The position numbers were made by a program, and so were the translations under genes. A model generated the notes under the pieces. The model was not told the DNA's origin. It searched no databases and saw nothing but the letters and a program-made list of their open reading frames with translations. A stretch of 64,000 bases of DNA from positions 186,001 to 250,000 of the forward strand of contig NZ_PZPL01000001.1 of NCBI RefSeq assembly GCF_003044275.1, given 5' to 3'. Every line of letters starts with the position of its first letter. The stretch's first letter is position 1. This stretch comes from Rathayibacter caricis DSM 15933 (GTDB lineage Bacteria; Actinomycetota; Actinomycetes; Actinomycetales; Microbacteriaceae). Shown piece after piece: positions 7,147-16,867 of this stretch.

Positions 7147-9431
7147 TCGGTCTCCTGGTGACCAAGCTCCGGCGCGATCTCCTCCGCTACGGGAGCCAGT
7201 TCGTGTCGGTGCTGCTGATGTCGGCCCTGAGCGTGACGGTGTACGCCGGGCTGGAAGGCGCCTGGCGGGGCATGCAGGTCGAGATCGACCGCTTCGCCGC
7301 CGAGAGTGCTCTCCCCGACGCCTGGGTCCGCGCGTCCGCCAGCACCGCATCGGACGTCGCGGCGCTCACCCGCCTCCCCGGGGTCGTCGACGTCTCGAGC
7401 TCGACGACCTTCCCGCTCCTCCACGCTCGCGCCGACGGCACCGGCACGCTCCTCGTGACATCGTCCGGATCCACGTCCGTCAATCGTCCCCTGGTGACGG
7501 CGGGCGCGCCCGTGGATCCTGACGGCGAGGGCATCTGGATCGATGCGGCCTACGCGCAGGCGCACGGCGTCGTGGTCGGAGATCGGATCCAGCTGTCCCG
7601 CCCCGGACACGCCGACGCGCCGGTCGTGCGCGGCCTCGTCGTGGTCCCCGACGCGCTGGCCCTCACCGCGCCCGGTCTGATCGCTCCGGATTTCGACGAC
7701 TACGCGCCCGCTCTGATGTCCGCCGCGGAAGCAGCCGACGCCTTCGGCATCGCGTTCACGGGCGACACGCTCCGCGTCGTCGGCGGAGCGGCGGAGGTCC
7801 AGGAGCATGCGCCGGACATCCTCGGCGAGCGCTACCTCGGTTTCTCCGATCGCACCTCGAACCCCTCGATCGCCCCCGTCTTCATCCGGGTCGGGCAGAT
7901 CCGCGACGTCTCCGTGATGTTCAGCTCCCTCTTCGTCCTGGTCGCCCTGCTGGCGATGTCGACATCGATCCGCAGACTGGTCGAGATCCAGAGGACCGAG
8001 ACCGCCACCCTCGGCGCACTCGGCCTCGGGCGGACGACGATCGGCCTCTCGTTCGTCGGCCTGTCCTCCACCGTCGTCGTCATCGGTGCCGCCGTGGGTG
8101 CGGCACTCGCTCCTGCGCTGTCCTCGTACGTCCTGGGCACGCAGCAGGAGGCGTTCGCCCTTCCGAACTGGCGCATCTCGTACTCCTGGACCACGCCGCT
8201 CCTCGCGCTCGGGCTCCTCCTCGCGTGCGCGGTCGCGGCCTGGGCGGTCACAGCCGGTGCGCGGTCCCGCTCTCCGGCCGTCGGGATGAGGCCGGCTGCG
8301 GAGCGCTCTCACCGCCTGCTGATCGAACGGTCGCCCCGGGCCTGGTCGCGGATCGGATTCGGGGAGCGGTGGGCTCTGCGGGACGCGGTCGGGAACCCGC
8401 TGCGCATCGGAGTCGGCGTCCTCGCCTCGTCCGGGTGCATGATGCTGCTCCTCGCCGGGTTTGGGATCCCCGAGTCGCTCTCGCACCAGGTCGCACGGGG
8501 ATACGACGATCAGTACCGCTACGCCGACTGGGTCGCCGTGGCACCGGGTGCGACTCCGGAGCAGCTCGCTGCTCTCGAGACCGCGGCGGGCTCGGGACAG
8601 TGGGTGATGCAGCGCCCCTTCCGTTTCGACGGCAAGGACAGGACGGAGTACGTGCTCACCGTCCTCGGACCCGGCGACCTCTTCGTCCTCCGGGATGCGG
8701 ACGACCGCGTCCTCGATCTCGGCGCGGGCGCGGCGATCACTCCTCGAGTGCGGGCGACGGCCGACGCGGTGATCGGATCGCCCGTGCGGATCGAGGTCGG
8801 AGGCGGGCAGACGGTGGACGTCTCCCTGGCGTCGACCGCCGTCATCTCACAGCCGCAGGGCATCCTCCTCACGCGAGCGGAGTGGACGGAGTCCGGCGGC
8901 GTCTTCGCACCGACCGCCTACCTGACTCGGAGCCCTCTCCCACCGGGCGCACTGGACGATTCCGCCGCTGCGACGACGACCCTCCCGCTCGGTCAGCAGC
9001 GCGCGAACGCGGAACAGGTGATCGCCAGCCTGGGCGGGGTCTTCACGATCATGAAGGTCCTCGCGGTACTCCTCGCGGTCGTCTCCCTGTACAACCTGGG
9101 AGCGCTGAGCTTCTCGGAGCGCCAGCGCTCCTACGCCACCTTGCGCGTCCTCGGGTCCCGCACTCGCGAACTCCGCCGCCTGGCCGGCACGGAGAACGCC
9201 CTCACCGCCGTGGTCGGATGGCTCCTCGGCATTCCGCTCGGCCTGTGGTTCCTCGCGCAGTACACAGCGCTGTTCAGCGACGACCGCGCCGTCTACGTGC
9301 CCCACGTGACGGCTCCGACACTCGTGACCGCCTCCGCCGTCACCTTGTTCTTCGCCCTCACAGCGACACTGCTCCTGACCCGGCGCGTCCGGCGGATCGA
9401 GATGGCCAGCGCACTGAAAGGCGTCGAGTAG
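7143..9431 (+). CDS. ABC transporter permease with two FtsX modules
   Basis: This 762-residue membrane protein has a duplicated architecture. An N-terminal helix (~12-35) and a large extracytoplasmic MacB-like domain precede three helices (~260-285, 300-330, 345-370). A further helix (~425-445), a second extracytoplasmic domain and three C-terminal helices (~640-660, 690-710, 730-752) follow. Permeases of this kind work mechanically on substrates at the outer membrane face and do not form a classical channel. The gene overlaps the ATPase gene (ATGA) and ends the plus-strand arm of the locus. A hairpin follows 11 bases after the stop. The substrate is unknown; context suggests the ketosynthase product. 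Confidence 0.86.
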   Translation: MIGLLVTKLRRDLLRYGSQFVSVLLMSALSVTVYAGLEGAWRGMQVEIDRFAAESALPDAWVRASASTASDVAALTRLPGVVDVSSSTTFPLLHARADGTGTLLVTSSGSTSVNRPLVTAGAPVDPDGEGIWIDAAYAQAHGVVVGDRIQLSRPGHADAPVVRGLVVVPDALALTAPGLIAPDFDDYAPALMSAAEAADAFGIAFTGDTLRVVGGAAEVQEHAPDILGERYLGFSDRTSNPSIAPVFIRVGQIRDVSVMFSSLFVLVALLAMSTSIRRLVEIQRTETATLGALGLGRTTIGLSFVGLSSTVVVIGAAVGAALAPALSSYVLGTQQEAFALPNWRISYSWTTPLLALGLLLACAVAAWAVTAGARSRSPAVGMRPAAERSHRLLIERSPRAWSRIGFGERWALRDAVGNPLRIGVGVLASSGCMMLLLAGFGIPESLSHQVARGYDDQYRYADWVAVAPGATPEQLAALETAAGSGQWVMQRPFRFDGKDRTEYVLTVLGPGDLFVLRDADDRVLDLGAGAAITPRVRATADAVIGSPVRIEVGGGQTVDVSLASTAVISQPQGILLTRAEWTESGGVFAPTAYLTRSPLPPGALDDSAAATTTLPLGQQRANAEQVIASLGGVFTIMKVLAVLLAVVSLYNLGALSFSERQRSYATLRVLGSRTRELRRLAGTENALTAVVGWLLGIPLGLWFLAQYTALFSDDRAVYVPHVTAPTLVTASAVTLFFALTATLLLTRRVRRIEMASALKGVE

Positions 9432-9441
9432 ACGTCGTCCT

Positions 9442-9460
9442 CGGCGCTCACCGAGCGCCG
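9442..9460 (+). terminator. Hairpin after the FtsX permease gene
   Basis: A perfect 8-bp stem (CGGCGCTC and its complement) with a 3-base loop starts 11 bases after the permease stop. There is no T-run, so it is at best a weak GC-rich terminator. Confidence 0.4.
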
Positions 9461-9575
9461 CGCGGCCCGCCGACGATGTCCGGGGAGGCGTTCCGTCCCG
9501 TTCCGGAGACGGCGCTCGATCGACGTCCGTCGACGCTGCACTCCTCCACCAGGACCGAGGCCCGCCTCCGCGCCG

Positions 9576-10550
9576 TTACGAGCGGCTCGCCGCGTCGAGG
9601 GAGGCGAGCTCGGCCTCGCCGAGGACGAGGGTCGCGGAGGCGACCAGGGCGGGGAGCTGCTCCATCACGCGGGCGCTGGCGATCGGCGCGACGACTCCGG
9701 GCTGCGAGCGGAGCCAGGCCAGCGCGACCGTCGCAACCTCGACCCCGTGACCCTCCGCCACCGCGTCCAGCGCGCCGAGCACCCGGCGACCGCGGTCGTC
9801 GAGGTACTGCGCGGCTCCGGAGGCACGGGGCGAGTCGGACGTCGTGCCGTCGCGGTACTTGCCGGTCAGGAACCCGGAGGCGAGGGCGTAGTAGGGGACG
9901 ACCGCCAGGCCGTGCTCGCGGGCGAGCGGCAGCAGGTCGGCCTCGATGCCGCGCTCGACGAGGTTGTAGTGCGGCTGCAGGGCGACGGGCGCGTGCAGTC
10001 CCTCCGCCGCAGCGATGCGGAGCCACTCCGCGATGCGCTCGGCGCTGAAGTTCGAGACGCCGATCGCGCGCACCAGGCCCTCGTCGACGAGCTCCGAGAA
10101 GACGCGGGCGATGTCCTCCATCGCGACCGCGTCGTCGTCGAAGTGGGCGTAGTAGAGGTCGATGCGGTCGGTGCGCAGGCGCTCGAGCGAGGCGCGGGCG
10201 GCGGCGCGCACGGTGTCGGGGGCGAGGCCCTGGAACTCGGGGTGGCGGCTGACCTTCGTCGCGACGACCACGTCGTCTCGGTCCGAGCGGCGGCTCAGCC
10301 ACTCGCCGATGATCGTCTCGGACTCGCCGCCCTTGTTGCCGGGGACCCACGCCGAGTAGGAGTCGGCGGTGTCGATGAAGTTCCCGCCTGCGGCCACGTA
10401 GCCGTCGAGGACGTCGAAGGAGGTCTGGCGTCCCGCGGTCCAGCCGAAGACGTTGCCGCCGAGCGAAAGCGGGAAGACCTCGATGCCGGAGTCGCCGAGC
10501 GGTGCGCGGGTGGAGGAGTCGTGGGCGGTGGGGGCGCTGTCGATCGTCAT
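9576..10550 (-). CDS. Aldo/keto reductase family oxidoreductase
   Basis: The 324-residue protein starts at the ATG at 10550. It has the AKR barrel features: PLSLGGNVFGW, DTADSYS with the catalytic Asp and Tyr, VVATKVS with the Lys, DLYYAHF with the His region, and the cofactor-side IGVSNFSAERI. Members reduce aldehydes or ketones with NADPH. This one resembles the general stress/YghZ-like group with no specific known substrate. It stands alone, with intergenic gaps on both sides, and converges with the exporter operon. Confidence 0.9.
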   Translation of the reverse strand: MTIDSAPTAHDSSTRAPLGDSGIEVFPLSLGGNVFGWTAGRQTSFDVLDGYVAAGGNFIDTADSYSAWVPGNKGGESETIIGEWLSRRSDRDDVVVATKVSRHPEFQGLAPDTVRAAARASLERLRTDRIDLYYAHFDDDAVAMEDIARVFSELVDEGLVRAIGVSNFSAERIAEWLRIAAAEGLHAPVALQPHYNLVERGIEADLLPLAREHGLAVVPYYALASGFLTGKYRDGTTSDSPRASGAAQYLDDRGRRVLGALDAVAEGHGVEVATVALAWLRSQPGVVAPIASARVMEQLPALVASATLVLGEAELASLDAASRS

Positions 10551-10638
10551 GATCCGATTCAACCCGCTGGGTGCGGGGCGCTCGCTCCTCCTCCGGCGCA
10601 TGTGGAGCAAGCACTCAGGCGCCGAGCCCGCTCCGCTC

Positions 10639-11556
10639 TCAGAGGTGCTCGGGCAGCGGGTAGTCGGCGTAGGCGAAGCGGGACGAGTCGGGAGCCCAGC
10701 CGGCGACGTTGATCGTGCCCTGCCCGCCGAAGAGGCGCTCCACCAGGCGGCCGGGCTCGACGGATCCGGCGGGCCGGCCCGCGAGGTCCAGCAGGCGCAG
10801 CTCCACCGGGAGGTTCTCCGGGTGCCCGGCGGTGCCGTCCGGGTAGGCGAGCGAGAGCAGGAGCGCTCCGTCGGGAGAGACGTGCGGGAACCAGTCGACG
10901 GTGGCGGACTCGACGACGCGCTCGAGCTCGGAGCCGTCGAGGCGCATCCGGAACAGCTGGGCCCGACCTCCGCCACCGCGCTCGGAGTTGAAGTAGAGGA
11001 CCTCGCCGGTCTCGTCGAAGTCGACCCCGTCGTCGGGGTGCTCGTCGGCGGTCAGCGCGGTGAGCGGGCCTCCCTCGGCGGGCATCGTGTACACGTTCGT
11101 GACCCAGCGGCCGGAGGCGTCCTCGCCGCCACCGATCAGGGCGAGCAGCGTGCCGTCGGGCGAGACTCCGTGGAGGTAGTGCTTGAAGCGCGCTCCGGGC
11201 GCCTCCTCCGTCAGCCGCCGCGCCGGCGCCGATCCGTCCAAGGCCACCGCGTACAGGTGACCGTCGCGCGCCGACACGTACGCGAGCCCGCCGGCGGGCG
11301 CGAGCACGTGGTCGTTGTTGAGCTCCTCCGGCACGCCGTCGAGCGGGACCGGCTGGAGCGTGCCCGAGTCGGCACCCTCGAGCGGCAGCCGGAACAGCAG
11401 GCCGTCGCCGTTGACGACGAGGAACGAGCCGTCGGGCGACCAGTTGGGCGCTTCGACGAGCAGAGTGCGCGACTCGAAGACGGTCGTCGACGTGCCGGAG
11501 GCGACGTCGTGCACACGGATCCGGCAGAGCTGATCGGGGAGGAGGGAGCGGGCCAT
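10639..11556 (-). CDS. TolB-like beta-propeller (PD40/WD40-like) protein
   Basis: The 305-residue protein consists of repeated blades with the PD40 signature: NWSPDGSFLVV, GVSPDGTLLAL, DFDETGEVLYF, HVSPDGALLLS and GWAPDSSRFAY. These form a beta-propeller as in TolB and dipeptidyl-peptidase N-domains. No signal peptide and no hydrolase domain are visible, so it is probably cytoplasmic and binds a ligand or partner. No specific function is assignable. It is transcribed divergently from the mrp operon 160 bases away. Confidence 0.8.
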   Translation of the reverse strand: MARSLLPDQLCRIRVHDVASGTSTTVFESRTLLVEAPNWSPDGSFLVVNGDGLLFRLPLEGADSGTLQPVPLDGVPEELNNDHVLAPAGGLAYVSARDGHLYAVALDGSAPARRLTEEAPGARFKHYLHGVSPDGTLLALIGGGEDASGRWVTNVYTMPAEGGPLTALTADEHPDDGVDFDETGEVLYFNSERGGGGRAQLFRMRLDGSELERVVESATVDWFPHVSPDGALLLSLAYPDGTAGHPENLPVELRLLDLAGRPAGSVEPGRLVERLFGGQGTINVAGWAPDSSRFAYADYPLPEHL

Positions 11557-11715
11557 GGCCCCACGCTACGGTGCGGCGGCGCACCGCGGCAGGAGCCCGG
11601 CGCTTCTCCGAGACCCCGCGACCCGTCAAGCCTCGCCGTACTCAGGTTCTGCGCCACAGCCCTCGGATACCCTGGACCTACGACTGCGCTGGGTACACCT
11701 TGGGAGGAACATGTG

Positions 11716-14700
11716 ATGCTCCTCATCCTCGCGATCTCGTTCTCCCTCGCCGTCGTGACGCCCTGGATCGTCGACCGGTTCGGTCCGAAGACCTTCTACG
11801 CCCTGGCGGTCGTGCCCGCCGGCACCTTCGTCGCCACGGCCACCGCGCTCCCCGCGATCCTCGACGGCGGCGAGATCCGCGAGACCGTGCCGTGGATCCC
11901 CGCGCTCGACATCGCGCTGTCGTTCCGCCTCGACGCCCTCTCGGTCGTGCTGGCGCTCGTGGTCAGCGGAGTCGGCGCCCTCGTGCTGGCGTACTGCGCG
12001 TCCTACTTCTCGCGCGACGAGCCGTCGCTGGGCCGCTTCGCCGCTCTGCTCTCCGCCTTCGCCGGAGTGATGTACGGGCTGGTCACCGCCGACGACGTGA
12101 TCATCCTCTTCGTCTTCTGGGAGGCCACGAGCGTCCTCTCCTACCTCCTGATCGGCCACTACAGCGGTCGCAAGGAGAGCCGCGGAGCCGGTCTCCAGGC
12201 CCTGCTCGTGACCACGCTCGGCGGTCTCGCGATGCTCGTCGGCGTCGTGATCCTCATCGTCGAGTCGGGCACCACGAGCCTCGCGGGCATCGTCGCCGCG
12301 GCGCCGTCCGGCCCGATCGTCTCGACCGCCCTGGTGCTGGTGCTGCTCGGCGCCTTCTCGAAGTCGGCGCTCGTCCCCTTCCACTTCTGGCTGCCGGCCG
12401 CGATGGCCGCGCCCACCCCCGTCAGCGCCTACCTGCACGCCGCCGCGATGGTCAAGGCGGGCATCTACCTGGTCGCCCGCCTCGCGCCCGGGTTCGCCGA
12501 CGACTCCGTCTGGCTGCCCGTCGTGGTGAGCGTCGGCGTCTGGACCATGCTCGTCGGCGGGTGGCGATCGCTCCGCCAGTACGACCTCAAGCTCGTGCTC
12601 GCCTACGGCACCGTCAGCCAGCTCGGCTTCCTGACCGTGGCGGTCGGCTTCGGCTCGCGCGACGCCGCGCTGGCCGGGCTCACCCTGCTCGTCGGTCACG
12701 CCCTGTTCAAGGCGCTCCTCTTCCTCGTCGTCGGGATCGTCGACCACCGCGCGGGCACCCGCGATCTGCGCAAGCTCAGCGGGCTGGGCCGCCGAGCGCC
12801 GGTGCTCGCGGGGGCCGCGCTGCTGGGCGTGCTCTCGATGGCGGGAGTGCCTCCGCTGCTCGGATTCGTCGCCAAGGAGGCCGTGTTCACGAGCCTGATC
12901 TCGGCGATCGAGCAGGGCTCGGCCTGGGCCTGGGTGGCGCTGATCGGACTCGTCCTGGGCTCGATCATCACCGTGGCGTACTCGGCGCGCTTCTTCTGGG
13001 GCGCCTTCGCGCGCAAGAAGGGGCTGGAGGACACTCACCTGCACGCCGAGCCGTGGACCTTCACCGCTCCGCCGGTGCTCCTGGCCGCCGCGAGCGTCGT
13101 GTTCGGCATCGCCGCGTCGGTGCTCGACCCGCTGATCGCGGTCTACGCCGACACCCTCCCGTTCGGCGCTCCCGACGGGGACGCGGAGCTGGTCGCGGCG
13201 GCCGAGGAGTCGGACCACGGCGGCTACCACCTGGCGCTCTGGCACGGCTTCGAGCCGGCGCTCGCGCTGAGCGCCCTCGTGATCGCGATCGGCCTCCTGC
13301 TCTTCGCGAAGCGCGTCGCGGTCGCCCGCCTGCAGTCGAAGGTGCCCAACCGCATCGACTCGGCCGAGGGCTACTGGGCCACGGTGCGCTGGCTCGACCG
13401 CGTCGCCAGCACGGTGACCGAGTTCGTCCAGCGCGGATCGCTCCCCCGCTACCTCACCGTGATCTTCGCGGTCTTCGTCGTCGGAGCCGGCGGTGCCGCG
13501 GCGTTCAACCGCACCTGGCCCGATGAGCTGGTCTTCTGGGACACCCCGGGCCAGCTGGCGGTCGCCGCCGTGATGATCCTCGCCGCGATCCTCTGCGCGC
13601 TCGCCCGCAACCGCGTCGCGGCCGTGCTGCTGGCGGGAGCGACGGGCTACGGCATGGTCGCGCTCTTCGCGCTCAAGGGCGCCCCCGACCTCGCCCTGAC
13701 TCAGGCGCTCATCGAGACGGTGACGCTGGTCGTCTTCGTGCTCGTGCTGCGCCGCCTCCCGACTCGGATCGCCGCGAAGCACCAGCCGATGCGCAAGCGC
13801 CTGCGCGCCGTGATCGGCATCTCGGTCGGAGCCGTCATGGCGGTCGTCGCGACCATCGCCCTCGGTGCCCGCACCGCGACTCCGATCTCGGTCGACCTCC
13901 CGCGCCTCGCCTACGAGGAGGGGAAGGGCCGCAACATCGTCAACGTCCTGCTCGTCGACATCCGCGCCTGGGACACGATGGGCGAGATCTCGGTCCTCGT
14001 CGTCGTGGCCACCGGAGTCGCGAGCCTGATCTTCCTCTCGAGCCGGGCCGGTGGCGCCCCGCGCCTGGAGCAGCCGGGCGCCGGCGACCGCCGCGAGCGC
14101 GCCAGCGACCTCACGGCCCCCGCGCCGCAGTCCGAGCAGTCCGCGGGCGAGGGCGATCGCGGCTCCTGGCTCGTCGCCGGGCGGACGCTCCGCCCCGAGA
14201 ACCGCTCGATCGTGCTCGAAGTGCTCGTGCGCCTCCTGTTCCACCCCGCGATGATCGTGTCGGTCTACCTGCTCTTCACCGGCCACAACACCCCGGGCGG
14301 AGGCTTCGCGGGCGGCCTGCTCGCCGGCCTCGCCCTGGTCGCGCGGTACCTCGCGGGCGGTCGCTTCGAGCTCGGCGAGGCCGCTCCGATCGACGCGGGC
14401 AAGGTGCTCGGACTCGGGCTCCTCTTCGCCGTCGGCACCGCGGTGTCCTCCCTCTTCTTCGGACTCGAGGTGCTCGAGTCGAGCTGGCTCGACCTGTACC
14501 TGCCGATCCTCGGCGAGCTGCACCTGGGCACGTCCACCCTCTTCGACATCGGGGTCTACCTCATCGTGATCGGCCTGGCGCTCGACATCCTCCGCAGCCT
14601 CGGTGGCGAGGTCGACCGCCACGGCGAGGAGGCCGAGCAGGGCTCGCCCTCGGGCGACGGCGTCACCCACTCGACCGACAGCACCCCCGGCCCCGGCGCC

Positions 14701-14781
14701 GGCACGGTCGACGGGCTCGAGACGAAGCTCCCCACCGGATCCACGGTCGTCGGCGGCCCGGGACGGGGGGACGGCGCATGA
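11716..14781 (+). CDS. mrpA: Mrp-type Na+/H+ antiporter, fused subunits A and B
   Basis: From the ATG at 11716 (GGGAGG 8 bases upstream; an in-frame GTG directly before it is an alternative) the protein has 1021 residues. The first ~500 resemble NuoL-type proton-pumping subunits, with an FWEATSVLSYLLIG helix, KSALVPFHFWLPAAMAAPTPVSAYLHAA and a key Lys/His set. A DUF4040 segment follows at ~618-682 (ALKGAPDLALTQ). The last ~200 residues are a MnhB/MrpB domain (NTPGGGFAGGLLAGLALV). The A-B fusion explains why no separate mrpB exists. The complex exchanges cytoplasmic sodium for protons at the membrane. The ATGA overlap with mrpC begins a tightly coupled operon. Confidence 0.95.
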   Translation: MLLILAISFSLAVVTPWIVDRFGPKTFYALAVVPAGTFVATATALPAILDGGEIRETVPWIPALDIALSFRLDALSVVLALVVSGVGALVLAYCASYFSRDEPSLGRFAALLSAFAGVMYGLVTADDVIILFVFWEATSVLSYLLIGHYSGRKESRGAGLQALLVTTLGGLAMLVGVVILIVESGTTSLAGIVAAAPSGPIVSTALVLVLLGAFSKSALVPFHFWLPAAMAAPTPVSAYLHAAAMVKAGIYLVARLAPGFADDSVWLPVVVSVGVWTMLVGGWRSLRQYDLKLVLAYGTVSQLGFLTVAVGFGSRDAALAGLTLLVGHALFKALLFLVVGIVDHRAGTRDLRKLSGLGRRAPVLAGAALLGVLSMAGVPPLLGFVAKEAVFTSLISAIEQGSAWAWVALIGLVLGSIITVAYSARFFWGAFARKKGLEDTHLHAEPWTFTAPPVLLAAASVVFGIAASVLDPLIAVYADTLPFGAPDGDAELVAAAEESDHGGYHLALWHGFEPALALSALVIAIGLLLFAKRVAVARLQSKVPNRIDSAEGYWATVRWLDRVASTVTEFVQRGSLPRYLTVIFAVFVVGAGGAAAFNRTWPDELVFWDTPGQLAVAAVMILAAILCALARNRVAAVLLAGATGYGMVALFALKGAPDLALTQALIETVTLVVFVLVLRRLPTRIAAKHQPMRKRLRAVIGISVGAVMAVVATIALGARTATPISVDLPRLAYEEGKGRNIVNVLLVDIRAWDTMGEISVLVVVATGVASLIFLSSRAGGAPRLEQPGAGDRRERASDLTAPAPQSEQSAGEGDRGSWLVAGRTLRPENRSIVLEVLVRLLFHPAMIVSVYLLFTGHNTPGGGFAGGLLAGLALVARYLAGGRFELGEAAPIDAGKVLGLGLLFAVGTAVSSLFFGLEVLESSWLDLYLPILGELHLGTSTLFDIGVYLIVIGLALDILRSLGGEVDRHGEEAEQGSPSGDGVTHSTDSTPGPGAGTVDGLETKLPTGSTVVGGPGRGDGA

Positions 14782-15275
14782 GCACCACCCTCGTCCTCGT
14801 GGTCGTGATGGCCGTGATGTACGCCGCCGGCGTCTACCAGATGCTCGAGCGCAGCCTCACCCGGATCCTGATCGGCTTCGTCCTGATCGGCAACGCGACC
14901 AACATCCTGATCCTGCTGATGGCCGGCCGGTCGGGGTTCGCTCCGTTCGTGAACGACGGCCGCAGCTACGAGGAGACCGCGGAGGGGATGGCCGACCCGC
15001 TCCCCCAGGCGCTCATCCTGACCGCGATCGTGATCACGTTCGGCATCACCGCGTTCCTGCTCGCCATGATCTACCGGCGCTGGCGCCTCGCGAACGCCGA
15101 CCAGGTGGAGGACGACGAGACCGACGCGTCGGTGCGCGCCGACGCCGCCGGCATCTCGGCGCAGACCACGGCCGACGACAAGGCCCTCGACGACCTGCTC
15201 GAGGCGAGCGACGAGGGCACGGCGGCCAGGCACGGAGAGAGCTCGATGAGCGACGACAGGAAGGAGGACCGATGA
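14778..15275 (+). CDS. mrpC: Mrp antiporter subunit C (NuoK-like)
   Basis: The 165-residue protein has three transmembrane helices in the first ~105 residues, with the MrpC/NuoK pattern GVYQMLERSLTRILIGFVL and LPQALILTAIVITFG. An acidic, soluble C-terminal tail of about 55 residues is longer than in most MrpC proteins (about 110-125 residues in total). The gene overlaps mrpA and mrpD by 4 bases each. Confidence 0.94.
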   Translation: MSTTLVLVVVMAVMYAAGVYQMLERSLTRILIGFVLIGNATNILILLMAGRSGFAPFVNDGRSYEETAEGMADPLPQALILTAIVITFGITAFLLAMIYRRWRLANADQVEDDETDASVRADAAGISAQTTADDKALDDLLEASDEGTAARHGESSMSDDRKEDR

Positions 15276-16867
15276 ACGTGCTGATCCCCCTCGTCGTCAC
15301 CCTCCCCCTGCTGGGAGCCGCGGTCGCCCTCGTCCTCGGCCGGCACCGCCGCGCCCAGATCCTCGTCAACATCGTGACGCTGTCGGCGGTCCTCGTGATC
15401 TCCTCCGTGCTGCTCGTGCTCGTGCTGACGAACGGCGACGGCGGCAGCGCCGTCTACGTGGGCGGCTGGGAGCCGCCGTGGGGCATCGTGCTGGTCGTCG
15501 ATCCGCTCGCCGCGCTGATGCTCGTGATCACCTCGATCACGCTGCTGGGCGTCCTGCTGTTCTCGGTGGGCCAGGGCCTGGTCGACGGCAACCGCGAGAC
15601 ACCGGTCACGATCTTCCACCCGACTTACCTGATCCTCTCGGCGGGCATCCTCAACGCCTTCGTGGCGGGCGACCTCTTCAACCTCTACGTCGGCTTCGAG
15701 ATCCTGCTGGCCGCGAGCTACGTGCTGATCACGCTGGGCGGCACCGCGCCGCGCATCCGGGCGGGCACGACCTACGTGGTCGTGAGCCTGGTCTCGAGCG
15801 TGTTCTTCCTCTCGGCCATCGGCCTGCTCTACGGAGCGACCGGCACGGTCAACATGGCGCAGCTCTCGATCCGCATCGCCGAGCTCCCCGCCGACGTGCA
15901 GCTCGTTCTGCACGTGGTGCTGCTGCTGGGCTTCGGCATCAAGGCGGCGGTGTTCCCGCTGTCGTTCTGGCTGCCCGACTCGTACCCGACCGCCCCCGCG
16001 CCGGTCACCGCGGTGTTCGCGGGCCTGCTCACCAAGGTCGGCGTCTACGCGCTGATCCGCACCGAGACGCTGCTGTTCCCCGGAGGAGACCTCAGCGCGG
16101 TCCTGCTCGTGGTCTCCCTCCTGACGCTCGTCGTCGGGATCCTCGGCGCGGTCGCGCAGGCCGACATCAAGCGCATGCTCTCGTTCACGCTGGTCTCGCA
16201 CATCGGCTACATGGTCTTCGGCATCGCGATCGGGTCGCAGGCGGGCTACGCCGCGACGATCTTCTACGTCATCCACCACATCACGGTGCAGACCACCCTG
16301 TTCCTCGCGACGGGGCTCATCGAGCGCGTGGGAGGGACGACGTCGATCCTGCGGCTGGGCGGTCTGCTGAAGGCCTCGCCGCTGCTGGCGCTCCTCTACT
16401 TCATCCCCGCGATGAACCTCGGCGGCATCCCTCCGTTCACCGGCTTCCTCGGCAAGGTCGGCCTGTTCGTCGCCGGCACGGAGTCGGCGACGGAGCAGCC
16501 CTCGTGGCTGATCTGGGCGGTCATCGCCGCCGGCGCCGTCACCTCGCTGCTCACCCTCTACGCCGTCGCCCGCGTGTGGAACATGGCGTTCTGGCGCCGC
16601 CAGGAGGAGGTGCCCGGCTACGAGTCGCCGCTGATCGACCAGCTGCAGGAGGATCCGCACGACACGGGAACCGTCCGCACCCGGCATTCGCCGCCCATGA
16701 TGGTGCTCGCGACCGCCGGCATGGTGCTCGTGAGCATCGCGCTCACCGTCGGCGCCGGGCCGCTCTACGACGCGAGCGAGCACGCCGCGGCCGAGATCGC
16801 CGATCCGTCGACCTACATCGCCACCGTGTACCGCGACTCGTCCTTCGGAGAGGAGGGCCCCCGATGA
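15272..16867 (+). CDS. mrpD: Mrp antiporter subunit D (NuoN/M-like)
   Basis: Starting at the ATG at 15272 (GGAGG 5 bases upstream) the 531-residue protein is a polytopic proton-pumping antiporter subunit. Visible motifs are FNLYVGFEILLAASYVLI with the key Glu, KAAVFPLSFWLPDSYPTAPAP with the key Lys, and AQADIKRMLSFTLVSHIGY. A cytoplasmic loop and a final helix close it. It overlaps mrpC and mrpE by 4 bases. Confidence 0.95.
   Translation: MNVLIPLVVTLPLLGAAVALVLGRHRRAQILVNIVTLSAVLVISSVLLVLVLTNGDGGSAVYVGGWEPPWGIVLVVDPLAALMLVITSITLLGVLLFSVGQGLVDGNRETPVTIFHPTYLILSAGILNAFVAGDLFNLYVGFEILLAASYVLITLGGTAPRIRAGTTYVVVSLVSSVFFLSAIGLLYGATGTVNMAQLSIRIAELPADVQLVLHVVLLLGFGIKAAVFPLSFWLPDSYPTAPAPVTAVFAGLLTKVGVYALIRTETLLFPGGDLSAVLLVVSLLTLVVGILGAVAQADIKRMLSFTLVSHIGYMVFGIAIGSQAGYAATIFYVIHHITVQTTLFLATGLIERVGGTTSILRLGGLLKASPLLALLYFIPAMNLGGIPPFTGFLGKVGLFVAGTESATEQPSWLIWAVIAAGAVTSLLTLYAVARVWNMAFWRRQEEVPGYESPLIDQLQEDPHDTGTVRTRHSPPMMVLATAGMVLVSIALTVGAGPLYDASEHAAAEIADPSTYIATVYRDSSFGEEGPR

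Noticed and set aside
11626..14670. A 1014-codon open frame on the strand opposite mrpA.
   Set aside because: Its translation is low-complexity Arg/Asp/Glu/His/Gly text without domains, as expected from third-position GC bias opposite a real gene. mrpA has clear motifs.
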